Source: Corylus avellana (lineage: Eukaryota; Streptophyta; Magnoliopsida; Fagales; Betulaceae). Taken from it: 64,000 nt of DNA. The position numbers were made by a program, and so were the translations under genes. Numbering within the stretch: the first letter of the stretch is position 1; each line of letters starts with the position of its first letter. The notes under the pieces were generated by a model. That model saw only the letters and a program-made list of their open reading frames with translations. It searched no databases and had not been told where the DNA came from. This document shows positions 10,800 to 21,702 of the stretch, piece by piece. The stretch spans positions 12,326,850-12,390,849 of the forward strand of contig NC_081544.1 in NCBI RefSeq assembly GCF_901000735.1, in the 5' to 3' direction.

Positions 10800-10990
10800 T
10801 ATGTGTCATCCCTGATTTATTTTCCAACTATATTTAATTTATAAACCCCGTCCGTGCGGACAAGGAACTCCGAAGAGTTATTTTTTGGCCGGAATTTAAT
10901 GTTGCATCTAATGGTGTAAATGATTTCACTTGATAAATATGTTAGCACATTATTCAAAAAATTTAAACGATATGATATCATCTATGTCGT
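9600..10990 (+). repeat. Downstream copy of the protease-inhibitor duplication
   Basis: It is collinear with 6163-7537, with scattered substitutions. It ends abruptly at 10990 inside intron 2, where the next base belongs to an internal part of a gypsy-like LTR. The 9361-9599 stretch before it shows nothing I recognise. Confidence 0.88.
10040..10990 (+). pseudogene. Protease-inhibitor pseudogene lacking exon 3
   Basis: Exon 1 (10040-10094) still encodes a signal-peptide-like MKILSIYALFLHALYVTC. The splice sites around exon 2 (10653-10759) are intact, but exon 2 is 107 bp instead of 108: a single base is lost near its start (GTTCTCT versus GTTCCTCT). That throws the Cys-rich segment out of frame. 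Exon 3, which encodes the whole inhibitor domain, is missing; intron 2 ends at 10990 against LTR sequence. The TATA box (9966-9973) is unchanged, so transcription is possible but no inhibitor could be made. Confidence 0.9.
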
Positions 10991-11418
10991 GACAACACCT
11001 CGTTTCAAATGATTATTAAAACTGCACGTTTATTTATGCTTAAATGGGCTCAATCATATCTAATTGTGAGGTTTAGTTACTAAGTCGTTAGACTTAAGCT
11101 GTTATTACCCTTTTAGGAAGTTTGTCACTAGAACCCAAGAGTGGCACGGTTGCCACTACAGACCTTGCTTTAGAATCTTCATGCAGCCTATCAGGTTTTT
11201 TTTACATTATTATTAGTTGCTCCATGTCTTTAATTTCGAGGAATTTACTTGTCCTAGAATGATTTAAAGTTCTTCTTAGATTGTATTTCACCTTCCGATG
11301 CATTACTCTGAAATGCTTAGAGGGGCGATACCTCATTTAGCCATAAGTTGGCTTAACTGAGACAACTGCCAGTAACCCTGCTAGGTTAGCCAAGGCTAAT
11401 TATGGGGGCGTTACAGTA

Positions 11419-11430
11419 TGGTATCAGATT
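11419..11430 (+). other. Primer binding site (tRNA-iMet type)
   Basis: TGGTATCAGATT starts 3 bp after the LTR end (GGGGGCGTTACA). It matches the first ten bases of the plant initiator-tRNA complement TGGTATCAGAGC and sets the orientation of the element as +. Confidence 0.75.
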
Positions 11431-13403
11431 ACCCCAGGTGTAAATTTTAAATAATGGAGCATAGGATAGACCTAGGTCCTACAATTGTTGTTTGATTGAG
11501 GTGTAGGCTATAGTAACAGCCTTCTTGATTGTTTAGTTTAAGAGTTGGGATTGCCTGTTTCGCATTACAAGCACTTAATCTTGCTTTGCACTCCGATGCG
11601 GGGTGGGTGTCGACGCTGGGCAACTGTTCGGGAATGGCCAGCTGAGTTCGGACCTTATGCACCTAGGTACAAGCCTCACCTTGGGAAGCGCATTGTTTCA
11701 ACCCAGCCCTCTCAGGAATCAAAATCCTAACCATCCCCCGAATCGATCCAAGAAGAGAAGGCGTTGGTAGATTCCAAGAAGGATGACTTGGCTAGCGCAA
11801 AGTGGAAGCGCCACAGTCTTTCAGCTGTACAAGATTTTCCACCTATTCCCAAAAGGTTTAACCCTTACCTTAGCACCAAGGAGAGACGGGAGTTGCACAC
11901 TCGAATGACCCAAATTGCGGATGAATATGCTCAAATGGAGCTAGATGAGATTTGACTGTTGAAGGATGGAGCTTTGCCAGAAGGATCCAATCGCTTGAAA
12001 ACCGCTTTCCTCTCTTGTATTGATAAGGACTATGAGGCACTAGTTAAGAACGAAGAAGACATGTCAGAAGAATCAGACGAAGAACACTAGACCTAGGAGT
12101 TGGGTAGCTTTGAATGACTAGGGCACTAGGTAGTTGGGTTATGTACCGTGCTTCGAAGCGCGTTTTGTATCCATGTGTTTTTCAAAAAAATAAATAAATA
12201 AATGGGGAGGGGAATTTAAAGGGAAAGTGAATTTTCACTCGTGCCTAGAGTTTCGTGAAATCTGTTTGCACACCGAAACCCGGCCTAGTTTTTATTCTTT
12301 GTTGTTTCTTAAAAATAAAAAAATAAAAATTGGTTTCTAAGCAGACATACACTCCCGTGACCGGACGTATGCCTAGAATCCCAAGCGCTGCTTCTTTAAA
12401 AATGGCCGAACGTCCTTTAAACCCTATTCATTCCAATTTTCTTCCATTTTCCCTCAAACCAAACATTTTCAAAGCAATTTTTGGCCAAGTCTCCAAAGGA
12501 ATTCAAAGGTTTTCACCCCTTTTTGAACATTAAAACGAGGTATGAAGATTTTCTCAAATTTTCACAATATTAGGTTTTGGTTTCAATTTTTGATTTTTGT
12601 TGCATTGCATGACATCTAGCTGGTTGGTTGTGAACTAGGATCATGTTATAGGATAGTTATGCATGCATTTGTTCATTTTCTTCCTCAAAATTTTACCCAT
12701 TCGAATTTGGAAGATTTTACCCTAAATCCGAAACCCTTGTGATTTATCAATGTCACTATGCAATTGATGCATGGGTGGTAACCCAAATCCTTTTATGATG
12801 ATCTAGGAACAAAACCCATTCACCCCTTTAACCAAATTTGATCAATTTCGTTTTAGCCAAACCCTAGCTTTTGAAGTTAGGGGTTTTTGCCTAAATTTAG
12901 ATTGTGTGACCTCCATTGGATGATCCAATTGAAACTTAGGACTTGCAATTTAAGACCTGATCTACAATCTTGACCATTTGCATTAGGTAATTTTCGCCCA
13001 AATCCAAAACTTACCAAAATGCCCTTCTTCTCTGAAGTTGGTATTTTGTCCTATTGGCCCAATTTTGTCAAACAAGGATAGGCCCATTCGACGAACCAAG
13101 CTTTGAATTTTCAAGGAAACCCCCACTTGCACGTTTTTAATCTTCCCCATTTTCTTTCGGTAACAGCCTTTGATTCCACTAAAGTACCTAAAGCTTTCTT
13201 GCTTTGATAAACTCGCATCGCCACTGTGAGGTTTAAACCTTACTAGACATCTCTTCATGCCCTACATTACTCCCTGCATTTTTGCCTTACTAGGGTAGCA
13301 TTTAATGTAAGACTAGGTTACTTTTGCACATAGTTGGGGTAGGGTATTGCATGGGTTTTTTTGAGCTTGGCGTTGATACTGATTTTCAATGCAGGACGAT
13401 GCC
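11431..13403 (+). other. Leader/internal region of the gypsy-like element, no clear gene
   Basis: Short open frames occur at 11545-11730 and 11764-11955, the latter with a basic start and PIPKRFNPYLSTKERREL; it continues past one stop as an acidic tail to about 12090. I do not recognise it, and a decayed Gag-like or accessory protein is only a guess. The rest (12100-13400) is untranslatable and contains one CCGGACGTATGCC motif near 12361, like those in the 3' LTR. Confidence 0.4.
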
Positions 13404-13910
13404 ACGAATGAAAGCCAGTGTGGCCGCCTCATCTTCTTCGCGCCCACGATCCTGTCGGATCAGAACTCTAATGCAAGACACCTAGGACCCCAAGTCCAAT
13501 TTCGACTTCGAGATGGAGGACGTCGCCCCCGACGTCTCACCAGTGAGTAGTCTGAAGCCCGAGGGGCCAATGAGAGAGGTCAGAAATGGCACTAGTAGCA
13601 ACGACCCCGACCACACTTATGACTGCACCCGCTTTAGGATTGATAAAGCCCGACGTAGAGATCAGGCCTTCTACAAAGGGCGGAAGATTATAGTCGAGAG
13701 AGGGATCGACGTGGCTGACATAGCCAAGAGAGCTCCAAGGGTACGGACAATATTAGACGCCTGGGGTAGGATAGATTTGGTAACAGATCACCGTCCCGTG
13801 ATCGAAGAACTGGTCTGCGAGTTCTACGCCAATATCCACATGAGGTGCGGCGAATCTTTCCACACTTGGCTCAAAGGCAAATCAATCATAGTGACCCCTA
13901 CCCTCATCAG
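13404..13910 (+). pseudogene. Putative plant transposon protein domain (N-terminal part)
   Basis: An open frame from the start region at about 13404 (clear from 13513) encodes FRIDKARRRDQAFYKGRKII, then VERGIDVADIAKRAP, VIEELVCEFYANIH and SFHTWLKGKSIIVTPTLIS. This is the layout of the plant-specific 'putative plant transposon protein' domain (Pfam Transposase_32-like, by memory), usually found inside large non-autonomous plant elements; its function is unknown. The frame stops making sense at about 13910, where a minus-strand LTR element begins. About 100 residues expected after PTLIS are missing; the gene resumes at 15741. Confidence 0.6.
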
Positions 13911-14134
13911 TTTTGATTCAAAACAGGGGCGGCAAGCACTTTCAAAGTTCGAATTCCAGCCATGATTTCCTCCTCTTCTAAATCAGAATCCCTAGCAAAT
14001 AGGGAATCAAGAGCTAGATCGTTCTCTTTAGAATTTCTCCGAGCTTCCTTCCTTAACCAACGCAAAGTTCTCTCTATTTCTGGATCGTACTGAAAATCAC
14101 CTTTATTAGAAGATTGAGTTACAACCATCAACAA
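13907..14134 (-). pseudogene. Gypsy-type gag N-terminus
   Basis: The 75-codon frame contains YDPEIERTLRWLRKEARRNS and later GIRTLKVLAAPVLNQN. RTL(K/R)-LAAP is the start signature of Athila/Tat-type Gag in plants as I remember it. The position, about 180 bp after a tRNA-Asp primer site, fits. The protein is cut at the element's truncation point near 13907. Confidence 0.6.
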
Positions 14135-14311
14135 TCAAGGAAACTCTAATAAACCATGAAAAACAAATCTGGAAAAGTCTAGAGTAATGAAAATAAATGA
14201 AAATAACTATCGAAAACTAACGATTTTTTTTTAATTTTTGTTTTTTTTTTTTTCGAAAAATTCAAGAACGAAATAAGGATCACAAGAAGCACAAAAATCA
14301 ACTAGAATCAA

Positions 14312-14329
14312 TCCCCGGCAACAACGCCA
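14312..14329 (-). other. Primer binding site (tRNA-Asp type)
   Basis: The reverse complement reads TGGCGTTGTTGCCGGGGA, close to the complement of the 3' end of plant tRNA-Asp (TGGCGCCGTTGCCGGGGA). It lies 5 bp inside the LTR end at 14335. Confidence 0.8.
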
Positions 14330-14334
14330 AAATT

Positions 14335-15738
14335 TGGTGTGCTCTCGCAGGCAACCAAAAATAAAACCTATACTTCTAAAAATACATGTAGTAGTGTGAG
14401 TAAGGGTTGTTCCCACGGAGAGTATTTAGCCTAGTTTTATGCTACGTGAACAAGGATGGGGGTTTGAGTATAACAAAAACAACTTTAAAAAGAACAACTA
14501 AGGAACAATTCAAATTAAAATATCGAAATCAATTAAAAGAACTAACATTGGTCTAAGTCAACATCCACCATCGGAATTTTACAACTGATCATTGATGCAA
14601 ATATATATCAATTCATACTTTAAATATTCACCGTTGGAACTATTTTCCTATCTCTCCTTAGTTGCAGTTAATTAGAAAACAAATGATCTAATTAACCTTA
14701 ACTACTAAACAAACCAAGACAAGCGCTAAAGGTTTAATCTAGTAGCAGCCTTAAGAATTAGAGAGATCGATGAATCTAAACAACACAAGCACAAGCGGTT
14801 GCATTTAATTTCATTGAACGTTCTTCCTAAGATCTAATAATTTCTGATGCAGCAAATCATTAAATCTTAGTTGCTTCACAAATTGGAGGGATCAAACAAT
14901 TATGGATTTGATATCGAACCACGCAGTAGATTGGAACGAATAATAAACTGGTAGGCCTCCTAGTAATTAAACGAGACAATCATGAAAATAGGCACAGAAG
15001 AACATCCAATACTTAAAGCATAAATTGAACAACAAAAACAAATTAGATCTCACAATTTTATTGATTCCGAGGCTTCCGTTTCCTTCGACCAATTATGAAA
15101 GTTTAGCCGCGCAGGGCCATGATTAAAACTCAAAGGAGAAGTTAGAGAAGAGGGGAGAAGATGCGTGTCTAGTCTGATGAAACCTACAAAATCTACTAAA
15201 AAAATATTCTAAATATTATCCTAAAATAACAATATCCAAATCTGACTAATTAAGGAAAATATTAAAAATAAAATAAAGTCCTAATATAACTAGGAAGGTG
15301 GTATTTTCAGCTGGAACTTTCATGCATCAGATTTGAAAACTTCCACAAATAAACCGCGTCAGATCTGTGTATTAGATTTGCATCCTAAGGAACGTTCCAG
15401 AACGTCAACAATGTAGGTGCAGCAACTTAAAGCCCGATTTCCACCTTGATTCATTCAGTATCTCTCAAAAATCAAAAAAATGAAAGTTGTAGATCTCTTT
15501 CTTGGTGTTCTATATCATCTTGAATCATCTTAATCGGAGCTCCGATGAGAAAGTTATGCCCAGATTATGAAGCAATGTCAAAACTGTCCAAAATTGCCCA
15601 ATTAGCTTTGTTTTGCATTTAACGCCTCCATTTGCATCCTAAATCAAAATAAAAGAATAATGAGTACATTTAGGCACCAAATAAGTATAAAATACTAAAC
15701 ATTAAGGGAGAAAAATATAACATTTTGCATTCTCATCA
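14335..15738 (-). repeat. LTR of the truncated minus-strand element (1404 bp)
   Basis: Read on the minus strand it starts TGATGAGAATGC and ends with CGAGAGCACACCA, the expected TG...CA limits, next to the primer site. No gene is visible in it. Confidence 0.8.
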
Positions 15739-15740
15739 GC

Positions 15741-16300
15741 AGACCAGATCACTGCCCTGCCGTATGGAACACTGATTACCGTATCGCCGAGCATGCCGGA
15801 GTATCCATTCAAGGACTGAAGGAGCTGCTGCCTTCTAAGGGAATCATGACTTTGCGATTCCTCAATGCAAGCAATGCTCACCTAGTCGAGCAAGAGCAGA
15901 GACCATCGCAATCACTGAGAGCAGCCAGAGCTGATGGAGCATCGTCATCCGCTGAGGTGAGCGAGCATTTGGACCATATTGAGGCAACACTCTGAGAGCT
16001 ACGCACAACTCAAGAGTCGGACCACGCTATTCTCGTGCAGCTTTGAGAACACCTTATGGGATCCCTCAACGTCAAAGATTACAGCAGTCACAGCCCGAGC
16101 ATCAACAGGGGTAGAGGGAGCCCAAATGCGAGGGGAACCCCAGGTCGAGGATTTGCAGAGCCTAGCTCTAGGAGACGATCCCACTCTTAGAGCGATCTTA
16201 CTTGTTGTTTTTATAAGTCCACCACGGTGGTGGCAATTTTGTATGTTTTGGCTACATTATAAGTCCACCTTGGTGGTGGCCATTTTGATGCATGATGTAT
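15741..16300 (+). pseudogene. C-terminal remnant of the plant transposon protein and 3' untranslated part
   Basis: Just past the inserted LTR the interrupted gene resumes: a frame gives ADQITALPYGTLIT, a segment typical of this domain, then breaks into other frames (for example LRFLNASNAHLVEQEQR-like around 15855-15895). A stop at 15992 ends the readable part. At 16205-16285 a segment around AAGTCCACCACGGTGGTGGC is repeated once after about 55 bp. The rest up to 16500 shows no gene. Confidence 0.55.
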
Positions 16301-16518
16301 GACTTGTTTGGTAGTTTGTATGCAACTGTTCCTTTTTCTTCTGAAGATTTAATTATGCATGCCTAAACCTTACCAATCTTTTCAAAACCACATGTTTCTT
16401 TTCAAACCGTTTTCTTCTATCCTAACTTTTAAAGGTTTTAAAACCCTCTCTAATAGGAGGAACTTGTTTATTTCAAAAACCGAATTTCGAGGACGAAATT
16501 CTTATAAGTATGGGAGAG

Positions 16519-18496
16519 TGTAATACCCCGACTTTTTAAATTGTTTTAAAAAGAGTTTTAATCCATTACTCAACGAGCTAATAGCCTTCTAAATGAGCCC
16601 AAAACAAAAAACCCTAAGCCATCTCAGCATAACCCATAGCCCTCACACTTAGCCATGAAGCCTTTGAAATGAAACCCAAACCTACCATTTCTGGCCATAC
16701 GTACGCCCAGGGAACCGAACGTACGCTCTTGTTTTTAGTAGAGGATGTACGCCAGGGTTACCGGACGTATGCTATAGTTTTTAGTAGAGGACGCACGCAG
16801 AGGGACTACCCGGATGTATGCTCGCAATAGTACAATGGGGACCACTTGGACGTACGCTGCTTTTTTGAAAAGCCCATGATAATACCTGGACGTACGATGA
16901 ACCCTTTTACCCAATGTGTAATAGTACCGGACGTACGCCCCAATACTATCGGACGTCCGCTACTTTTCAGAGTAGTTGCTAGCACCCTAAGCTTTTCTAG
17001 CCTATAAATACCAACCCCCTTGAACCCATTCTTACGCTCCAGACTCTTTGAGAAACCTCTGTGTGAGAGATTTGTGAGTTTGATTTGAGAGAGAAAAGGA
17101 AGGAAGCTTAGTGTTCTTGCCACCTCTCGAGCTAAACCCTTGCCCATTTTACACTCTCAATATCGTTCTTATTGCTTTATTGATGTTGTGAGTTTTCAAA
17201 AGATGTCATTTCCTTACAAAACAAGAAATGTTTTCAAAATAGTTTCAAAAGCTCCTTTGATTCTTTGTATTGCATGATGTTGAGTTTTCTTACGTTGCAT
17301 GTGTCTGTTTATCAGCCTAGGAGGAGATGTAGAAGCCTATAGATTTATAGAAGCCTTAAAACACAGTTTGAAGCTTATTGCTAGATTTCCTAACTCACTG
17401 ACCGGATGTACGCTCTGAGCTCAGACGTACGGTCAGGAAACTGGGTATTTGTCCTTAAGCCTCACTCTCGTGTATTTTCGAGTCTAGCAATCCTTTTAAT
17501 GGATAAAGCTTAGTATCTTACTCGTAAGGGTCCTCTAAAACTGTGCATGACAACATGCCGTATTTCTTTATAGCAGGATTTAGCTATGTCAGAGGATTCG
17601 AGCTAGCGTAAGAGGTAAGTTAACACTTACAAATACTTTCTTAAAAACGTGGGACATGTCAGTTGACAGACCACGAGTATGATATGAGCATGTCTACGTT
17701 TTTTTATCTACTTAGTAACTACTTTATTAACTCAATAACAAGATGCATTGCAAAACATGGTACACCGGTACGTGCAGTATAATTGTCATGGGCTTACTAT
17801 ATAGACTTCATTCTATAGTCAAATGTGTGTGTTATTATGTGGGCTTTGGATCCAATGGTTTCGTGACAAGGCACAGTCATTCCCAAATTACTTGGTCACT
17901 ATAGGACGGACATCATTAATGGTGTGGGCCACCTGAGGTCGAACCAGGTCATGCCACTAATGTTATGTACAGTAGACCGTGCAATGGCTGGGGCACCGAC
18001 ATTGTACTACAGGTCCCTTGGGACAGCGTCAACCCTTCTGAGAAAGGGTAATATCTCGAGTAGACTATACATGAAAGTTATGACCTATAAAGCATTAGTT
18101 TTTCCTGCATTACATACTTAGGCGACTGCCGCCGGGTGTACACTACCCTCTTTATTAACCAAACAGTACTTTTACGGTGTATTAACGGAGACAACACCTT
18201 TTTTCAAATGATTACTAAAACTGCACGTTTATTTCTGTTTAAATGGGCTCAATCATACCTAATTGTGAGGTTTACTTACTAAGTCGTTAGACTTATGCTA
18301 TTATTACCCTTTAATTTCAAGGAATATACTTGTCCCATAATGATTTATAATTCTTCTCAAATTGTATTTCACATTCCGATGCATTACTTTGAAATGCTTA
18401 GAGGGGCGATTCCTCATTTAGCCACAAGTTGGCTTAACTGAGACAATTGCCAGTAACTCTGCCAGGTTAGCCAAGGCTAATTTTGGCAGCATTACA
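16519..18496 (+). repeat. 3' LTR of the gypsy-like element (1978 bp)
   Basis: It starts TGTAATACCCCGAC after a purine-rich GGGAGAG and ends GGCAGCATTACA. A TATAAATA box lies at about 17003-17010. Between 16690 and 16980 there are about eight GTACGC/CGTACG-type motifs, partly as 46-bp tandem units. Further copies of this LTR family are at 61006-62040 (+) and, on the minus strand, in 21640-24290. Confidence 0.85.
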
Positions 18497-18898
18497 GCTG
18501 TACTCTGCACGCCCAAGTACGCTCGATCGCACCTACGCTCGAGCCAAAAAGAAACATGCTCGAGCACATATGCGCTCTAGCTTTGCTAGTTTTGCGCACT
18601 AGCGCTTCTATGCTAGATCCTAGGCTAGAATGCGCTTGAGCGCATGCGCGCTCAATCCCATGTGCTACTGCGCTCGATCCTAGTTCCCAGAATGCATCCA
18701 AATCATCTTTTAAGCCCAATTTTCATTGGAATTCTTGTATCTATCAAATAAAACCCCGAAACAACAAAACAAAGCAAATAACAACCCTAAGGAATTAACA
18801 TATGCAAGTTAAGGGGCTTGAATGTGCAACATTCAGTGCTCATCAAAAGGGGTAGGGTATTTATAGGTGGGAAAAGCTATGAGCACTGCAGATGTTGT
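18497..18898 (-). mobile_element. LTR fragments with GCTCGATCGC repeats
   Basis: Positions 18500-18690 carry many GCGCTCGATC/CGCTCGAG motifs. From about 18845 the sequence (GGGGTAGGGTATTTATAGGTGGG) matches the minus-strand chromovirus LTR at 23913-23935 and continues at 20202 after the solo LTR insertion. There is no gene. Confidence 0.65.
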
Positions 18899-20201
18899 TG
18901 TTGTGCCAAATACCCACCTAAATTAATAGGCAAACACTTGGTACGTTTTACTCACAAGTGCATAAGATCAACCGATAGTATAGCAGGCAAATACGAGATC
19001 ATTCCCACAAGAATTGGTAAATTATGTTTAAAAATAATTTCCTAACAAATAAAATTCAATAGTCGTGATTGAATTTAATATAAAGAAATAAAATAAAAGA
19101 TAAACTAAAACTAAAAAGGATTAGGGTTTTGATATCCACCACTAATCAGACTAATTAAGATAACAATATGCCAATGCGCCAATTATACCGATATATCTAA
19201 TATTTGCCAACCTAAGGGTATGGGTGTCTACTCTAATTTTTTTCTTTCTTAAAGGATTTGGCATGGGTGTCTACTAAGTTGTTCTTTAAGAAAGCATAAA
19301 TCTGTGAAAATCTACAAACACGTGAGGCCTAGGGCATGGGTGTCTACTCCCGGTTCTCCATGTTAATTAACCCAAGAATCCGGCGTGGATATCTTTTGTT
19401 ACTTTTATTAAACCCAAGACTCGGTTATCCAAATTGATTTAACTAACTAGTCCATACCACATGCATATGTTGGCCAGGGAAACACATATGAGGAATACAA
19501 GATAACCGGTATTAATCAAGTGAAATATACCAAAATATAATTGTAGCAAAGGCGCCAACATTGCAATCTTAAAAAGACATGACTAGGGCTTCAATCTAGC
19601 CCTAATAAAAATATAAACTACATAATAAAGATAAAAGGTGGAAGAGAAGAAAAACCCAAACTCCTCTTGATTTAGCCTTCAGTTCCTTTCTAGAGCTTGT
19701 GCCTCTTTTCTCCACACCTATTCCTAGAGGCTAAGAGATCTATTTATAGGCTTTAGAAGTCTTTGTTGCACTAGTAAACCTAGGAAAGTCGTAGGGTTTT
19801 ACTCCTATTACAAGTGGGAGTTGGAAAACCCTAATATGGAAATACTAATAGTCTGGCCGCACTCTTGATGTGTCACCTGCGCATGGGTGCAATAGATCGC
19901 AACCCATGTGCGCTCGATCGCATGTCTGCGATTGAGACTCTTCTGATGTGCGCTTGATCGCACATGGCCGCTTCATGCTTTGTCTTCTCTGGTAGTGCGC
20001 TCGATCACACTGTCAGGGGCTCCAACTTTTTCCAATTTCTCTCTTTGAGCCCAAATCTTCCAGATTTACTCCATTTTCTTCCAAAAGCCTATAAAAGCAT
20101 GGAAAACACATAAAGGAACTAAAATGGCATAAATTAATCAAAACTAAAGGATTAACAAATAGAAGTTAAGGGTTAAAATATGAATATTTTGACCCTTAAC
20201 A
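18899..20201 (-). mobile_element. Solo LTR of a gypsy family, TSD GTTGT
   Basis: The 1303-bp segment runs from TGTTGTGCC to CTTAACA (TG...CA on both strands) and is flanked by the identical pentamer GTTGT at 18894-18898 and 20202-20206. It matches the LTR at 58661-60018 throughout. With no internal region it is a solo LTR, presumably left by LTR-LTR recombination. It is inserted in another LTR: joining its flanks restores alignment with 23913-23990. Confidence 0.93.
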
Positions 20202-20847
20202 GTTGTTCTGAAAAGCAGCGTACGTACGGTACTATAGGGGTGTACATTCACATATTGTTTACCCAGCAGATCGAAGGCTGTATCATACGTACGAGCATTA
20301 ACCAGTGGTCAACCAGAAGTCAACGTACGTTTGGCTAGTCCCCACTCGTATGTTTGTGTACTATTTGCAGGCGTATGTATGCGGGGTCCCCCATGCGTAC
20401 GTTAAGTCAGAAAGTCCGAAGATCCCAAAATGCCCTCCCAGCTGTTCCTAGTAACTCAAAGCCCAAATTAATCCTATAACCAAGCTACCTAAGCATAGTT
20501 AATTATTTGGGTCACTTCACTGCAGGAGTAGACCAGCAGTGTAGCGAGCGCTCGGTACTATAGTGCCGAGTGTTTGAGTATTGCTTACCCAATGGTTTTA
20601 GGGTTGCAATCGTATGCTTGGGCAATATCCAATAGTCGACCAAAAGTCAACATACACTCAGGCTGGTCCCTACACGAGCGATCGTGTACGATTTTCAGGC
20701 AAGCGCTCACTTGGTCTCCACACGTGCGTTCAGCCAGAGAGTCAAAAATTCCCAAATTAGCCCTCCAGCTATCCCTAGTGACACAAAAGTCCAATTAACC
20801 CTCTAACCAAGCTATCTCAGCCTAGTTAATGATTTGGGTCACTACAT
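20202..20847 (-). repeat. Chromovirus 3' LTR region, composite (unit 1)
   Basis: Two LTR-like starts occur on the minus strand: one at about 20847 (TAGTGACCCAAATCATTAAC) and one at about 20515 (GTGACCCAAATAATTAAC). The same double arrangement is seen at 24580 and 24290. The second part is rich in CGTACG motifs. No gene. Confidence 0.65.
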
Positions 20848-20931
20848 TCTCCCTTCCTTATAAAAATTTCGTCTTAGAAATTTCAAGATAAAATACCAAC
20901 AAAAAAACAAACACTTAAAAGGGGTGAAATA

Positions 20932-21177
20932 TTATCTTTCGTCTGTGGTATCATCGGTATTGTGCTCGGTAGGTTCCTGGGCTATCTCCTCCCATTCACC
21001 ATCTGGCACTACCTCGCGCTCAAAAAACTGCGGAGAGTCACCTCGTAAGTCATCCAAAGCATCGTACTCGATGTTGCCCACACAGTACCAATCCTCATCA
21101 ATCTCAACACCCAGGTCGATCAACTCGTAGAATGAGTAGTTCCATATGTAGTCTAGGTCGGTGGGTATTGGTGCCAT
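20932..21177 (-). CDS. Small acidic ORF downstream of a chromodomain, unit 1
   Basis: The 81-codon frame lies between the chromodomain and the polypurine tract. It is strongly acidic with IWNYSFYELIDLGVEIDEDW and ends EHNTDDTTDER. A related frame in the second unit (24617-24910) is about 80% identical over 80 residues. I do not recognise a family. It could be an accessory product of the retrotransposon or a chance frame in its 3' untranslated region; absence of stops in both copies is the only sign of coding. Confidence 0.35.
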   Translation of the reverse strand: MAPIPTDLDYIWNYSFYELIDLGVEIDEDWYCVGNIEYDALDDLRGDSPQFFEREVVPDGEWEEIAQEPTEHNTDDTTDER

Positions 21178-21284
21178 AACCTTGTAGAGGAAAATAAACT
21201 ATTTCTTATAGTCGACTATTCAATTAACCAAAATAGGAAGGTATACTGTCCAAGTGTAATGTTAAGAAAAAGAGTCATACACAA

Positions 21285-21702
21285 TCAAGTCTCAAACAAA
21301 TGCGGATAACGGTTCCCCATGTCCTGCTCTGCTTCCCATGATGCTTCTTTGACACCATGATTACGCCACAATACCTTAACAATGGGAATTGTCTTGGTAC
21401 GTAGAACTTGCTCCTTTTGATCCATGATCTTTACCGGCTCCTCAGTGTACGTCAATCCTTCCTGAATCTCCAATGGCTCATTCCACCACTACGTCTAGGT
21501 TGGCGATGTATTTCCTCAGCATCGAGACATGGAAAATATCATGTGTTCCTGCCAAATCCGGGGGTAAGGCAACTCTGTAAGCCAATCCCCCCACCCTCTG
21601 AGTGACTTCGAATGGTCCAAACAAGTCCGACCTTGGGTTGCCCACACCACTAATAATGTCCATCCTATAGTGACCAAGCCATTTGAGAATGGTTGCGCCC
21701 AA
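21285..21702 (-). pseudogene. Ty3/gypsy integrase C-terminus and chromodomain, unit 1
   Basis: On the minus strand, 21702-21478 encodes LFGPFEVTQRVGGLAYRVAL, then PPDLAGTHDIFHVSMLRKYI, the end of a plant chromovirus integrase. The chromodomain follows in 21473-21285 with YTEEPVKIMDQKEQVLR, VKVLWRNHGVKEASWE and YPHLFET. Chromodomains steer integration to marked chromatin. The two parts are in different frames; unit 2 is continuous here, so unit 1 has a frameshift with a stop after LDVVVE. Upstream pol is missing: at about 21640 the sequence passes into LTR. Confidence 0.88.

Larger units (their letters stand above)
13907..15738 (-). mobile_element. Truncated minus-strand LTR element (tRNA-Asp primed) inside the transposon-protein ORF
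   Basis: On the minus strand the order is LTR (15738 down to 14335), primer binding site (14329-14312), then a gag start (14134-13907). Everything downstream of the gag start, and the second LTR, is absent. The surrounding ORF also lost sequence at this point, so one deletion probably removed the rest of the element together with part of the target gene. The bases after the LTR at 15739 are GCAGA; no partner TSD remains. Confidence 0.8.
10991..18496 (+). mobile_element. Gypsy-like non-autonomous LTR retrotransposon with truncated 5' LTR
   Basis: A partial 5' LTR (10991-11415) is followed by a tRNA-iMet-type primer site, about 5.1 kb of internal DNA, a polypurine-type tract near 16500-16518 and a full 3' LTR (16519-18496). 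The last ~300 bp of both LTRs match from GACAACACC to AGCCAAGGCTAATT. The pre-LTR TTTCGAGGACGAAATTCTTA is typical of plant Ty3/gypsy 3' ends. I find no reverse transcriptase or integrase; instead there is a plant-transposon-type ORF. The first ~1.7 kb of the 5' LTR is gone, apparently in the same deletion that removed exon 3 of the inhibitor pseudogene. Confidence 0.8.

Noticed and set aside
11545..11955. Possible gag of the gypsy-like element
   Set aside because: Two short frames follow the primer site, but no zinc knuckle or known Gag motif is visible, so I left them as unidentified leader sequence.
18492..18719. 75-codon minus-strand ORF with Ala/Arg-rich repeats
   Set aside because: It is produced by the GCTCGATCGC LTR repeats and has no homologue-like motifs.
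20574..20798. Overlapping + and - ORFs of about 70 codons
   Set aside because: They lie in an LTR that is repeated at 24291-24580 without the frames being conserved.
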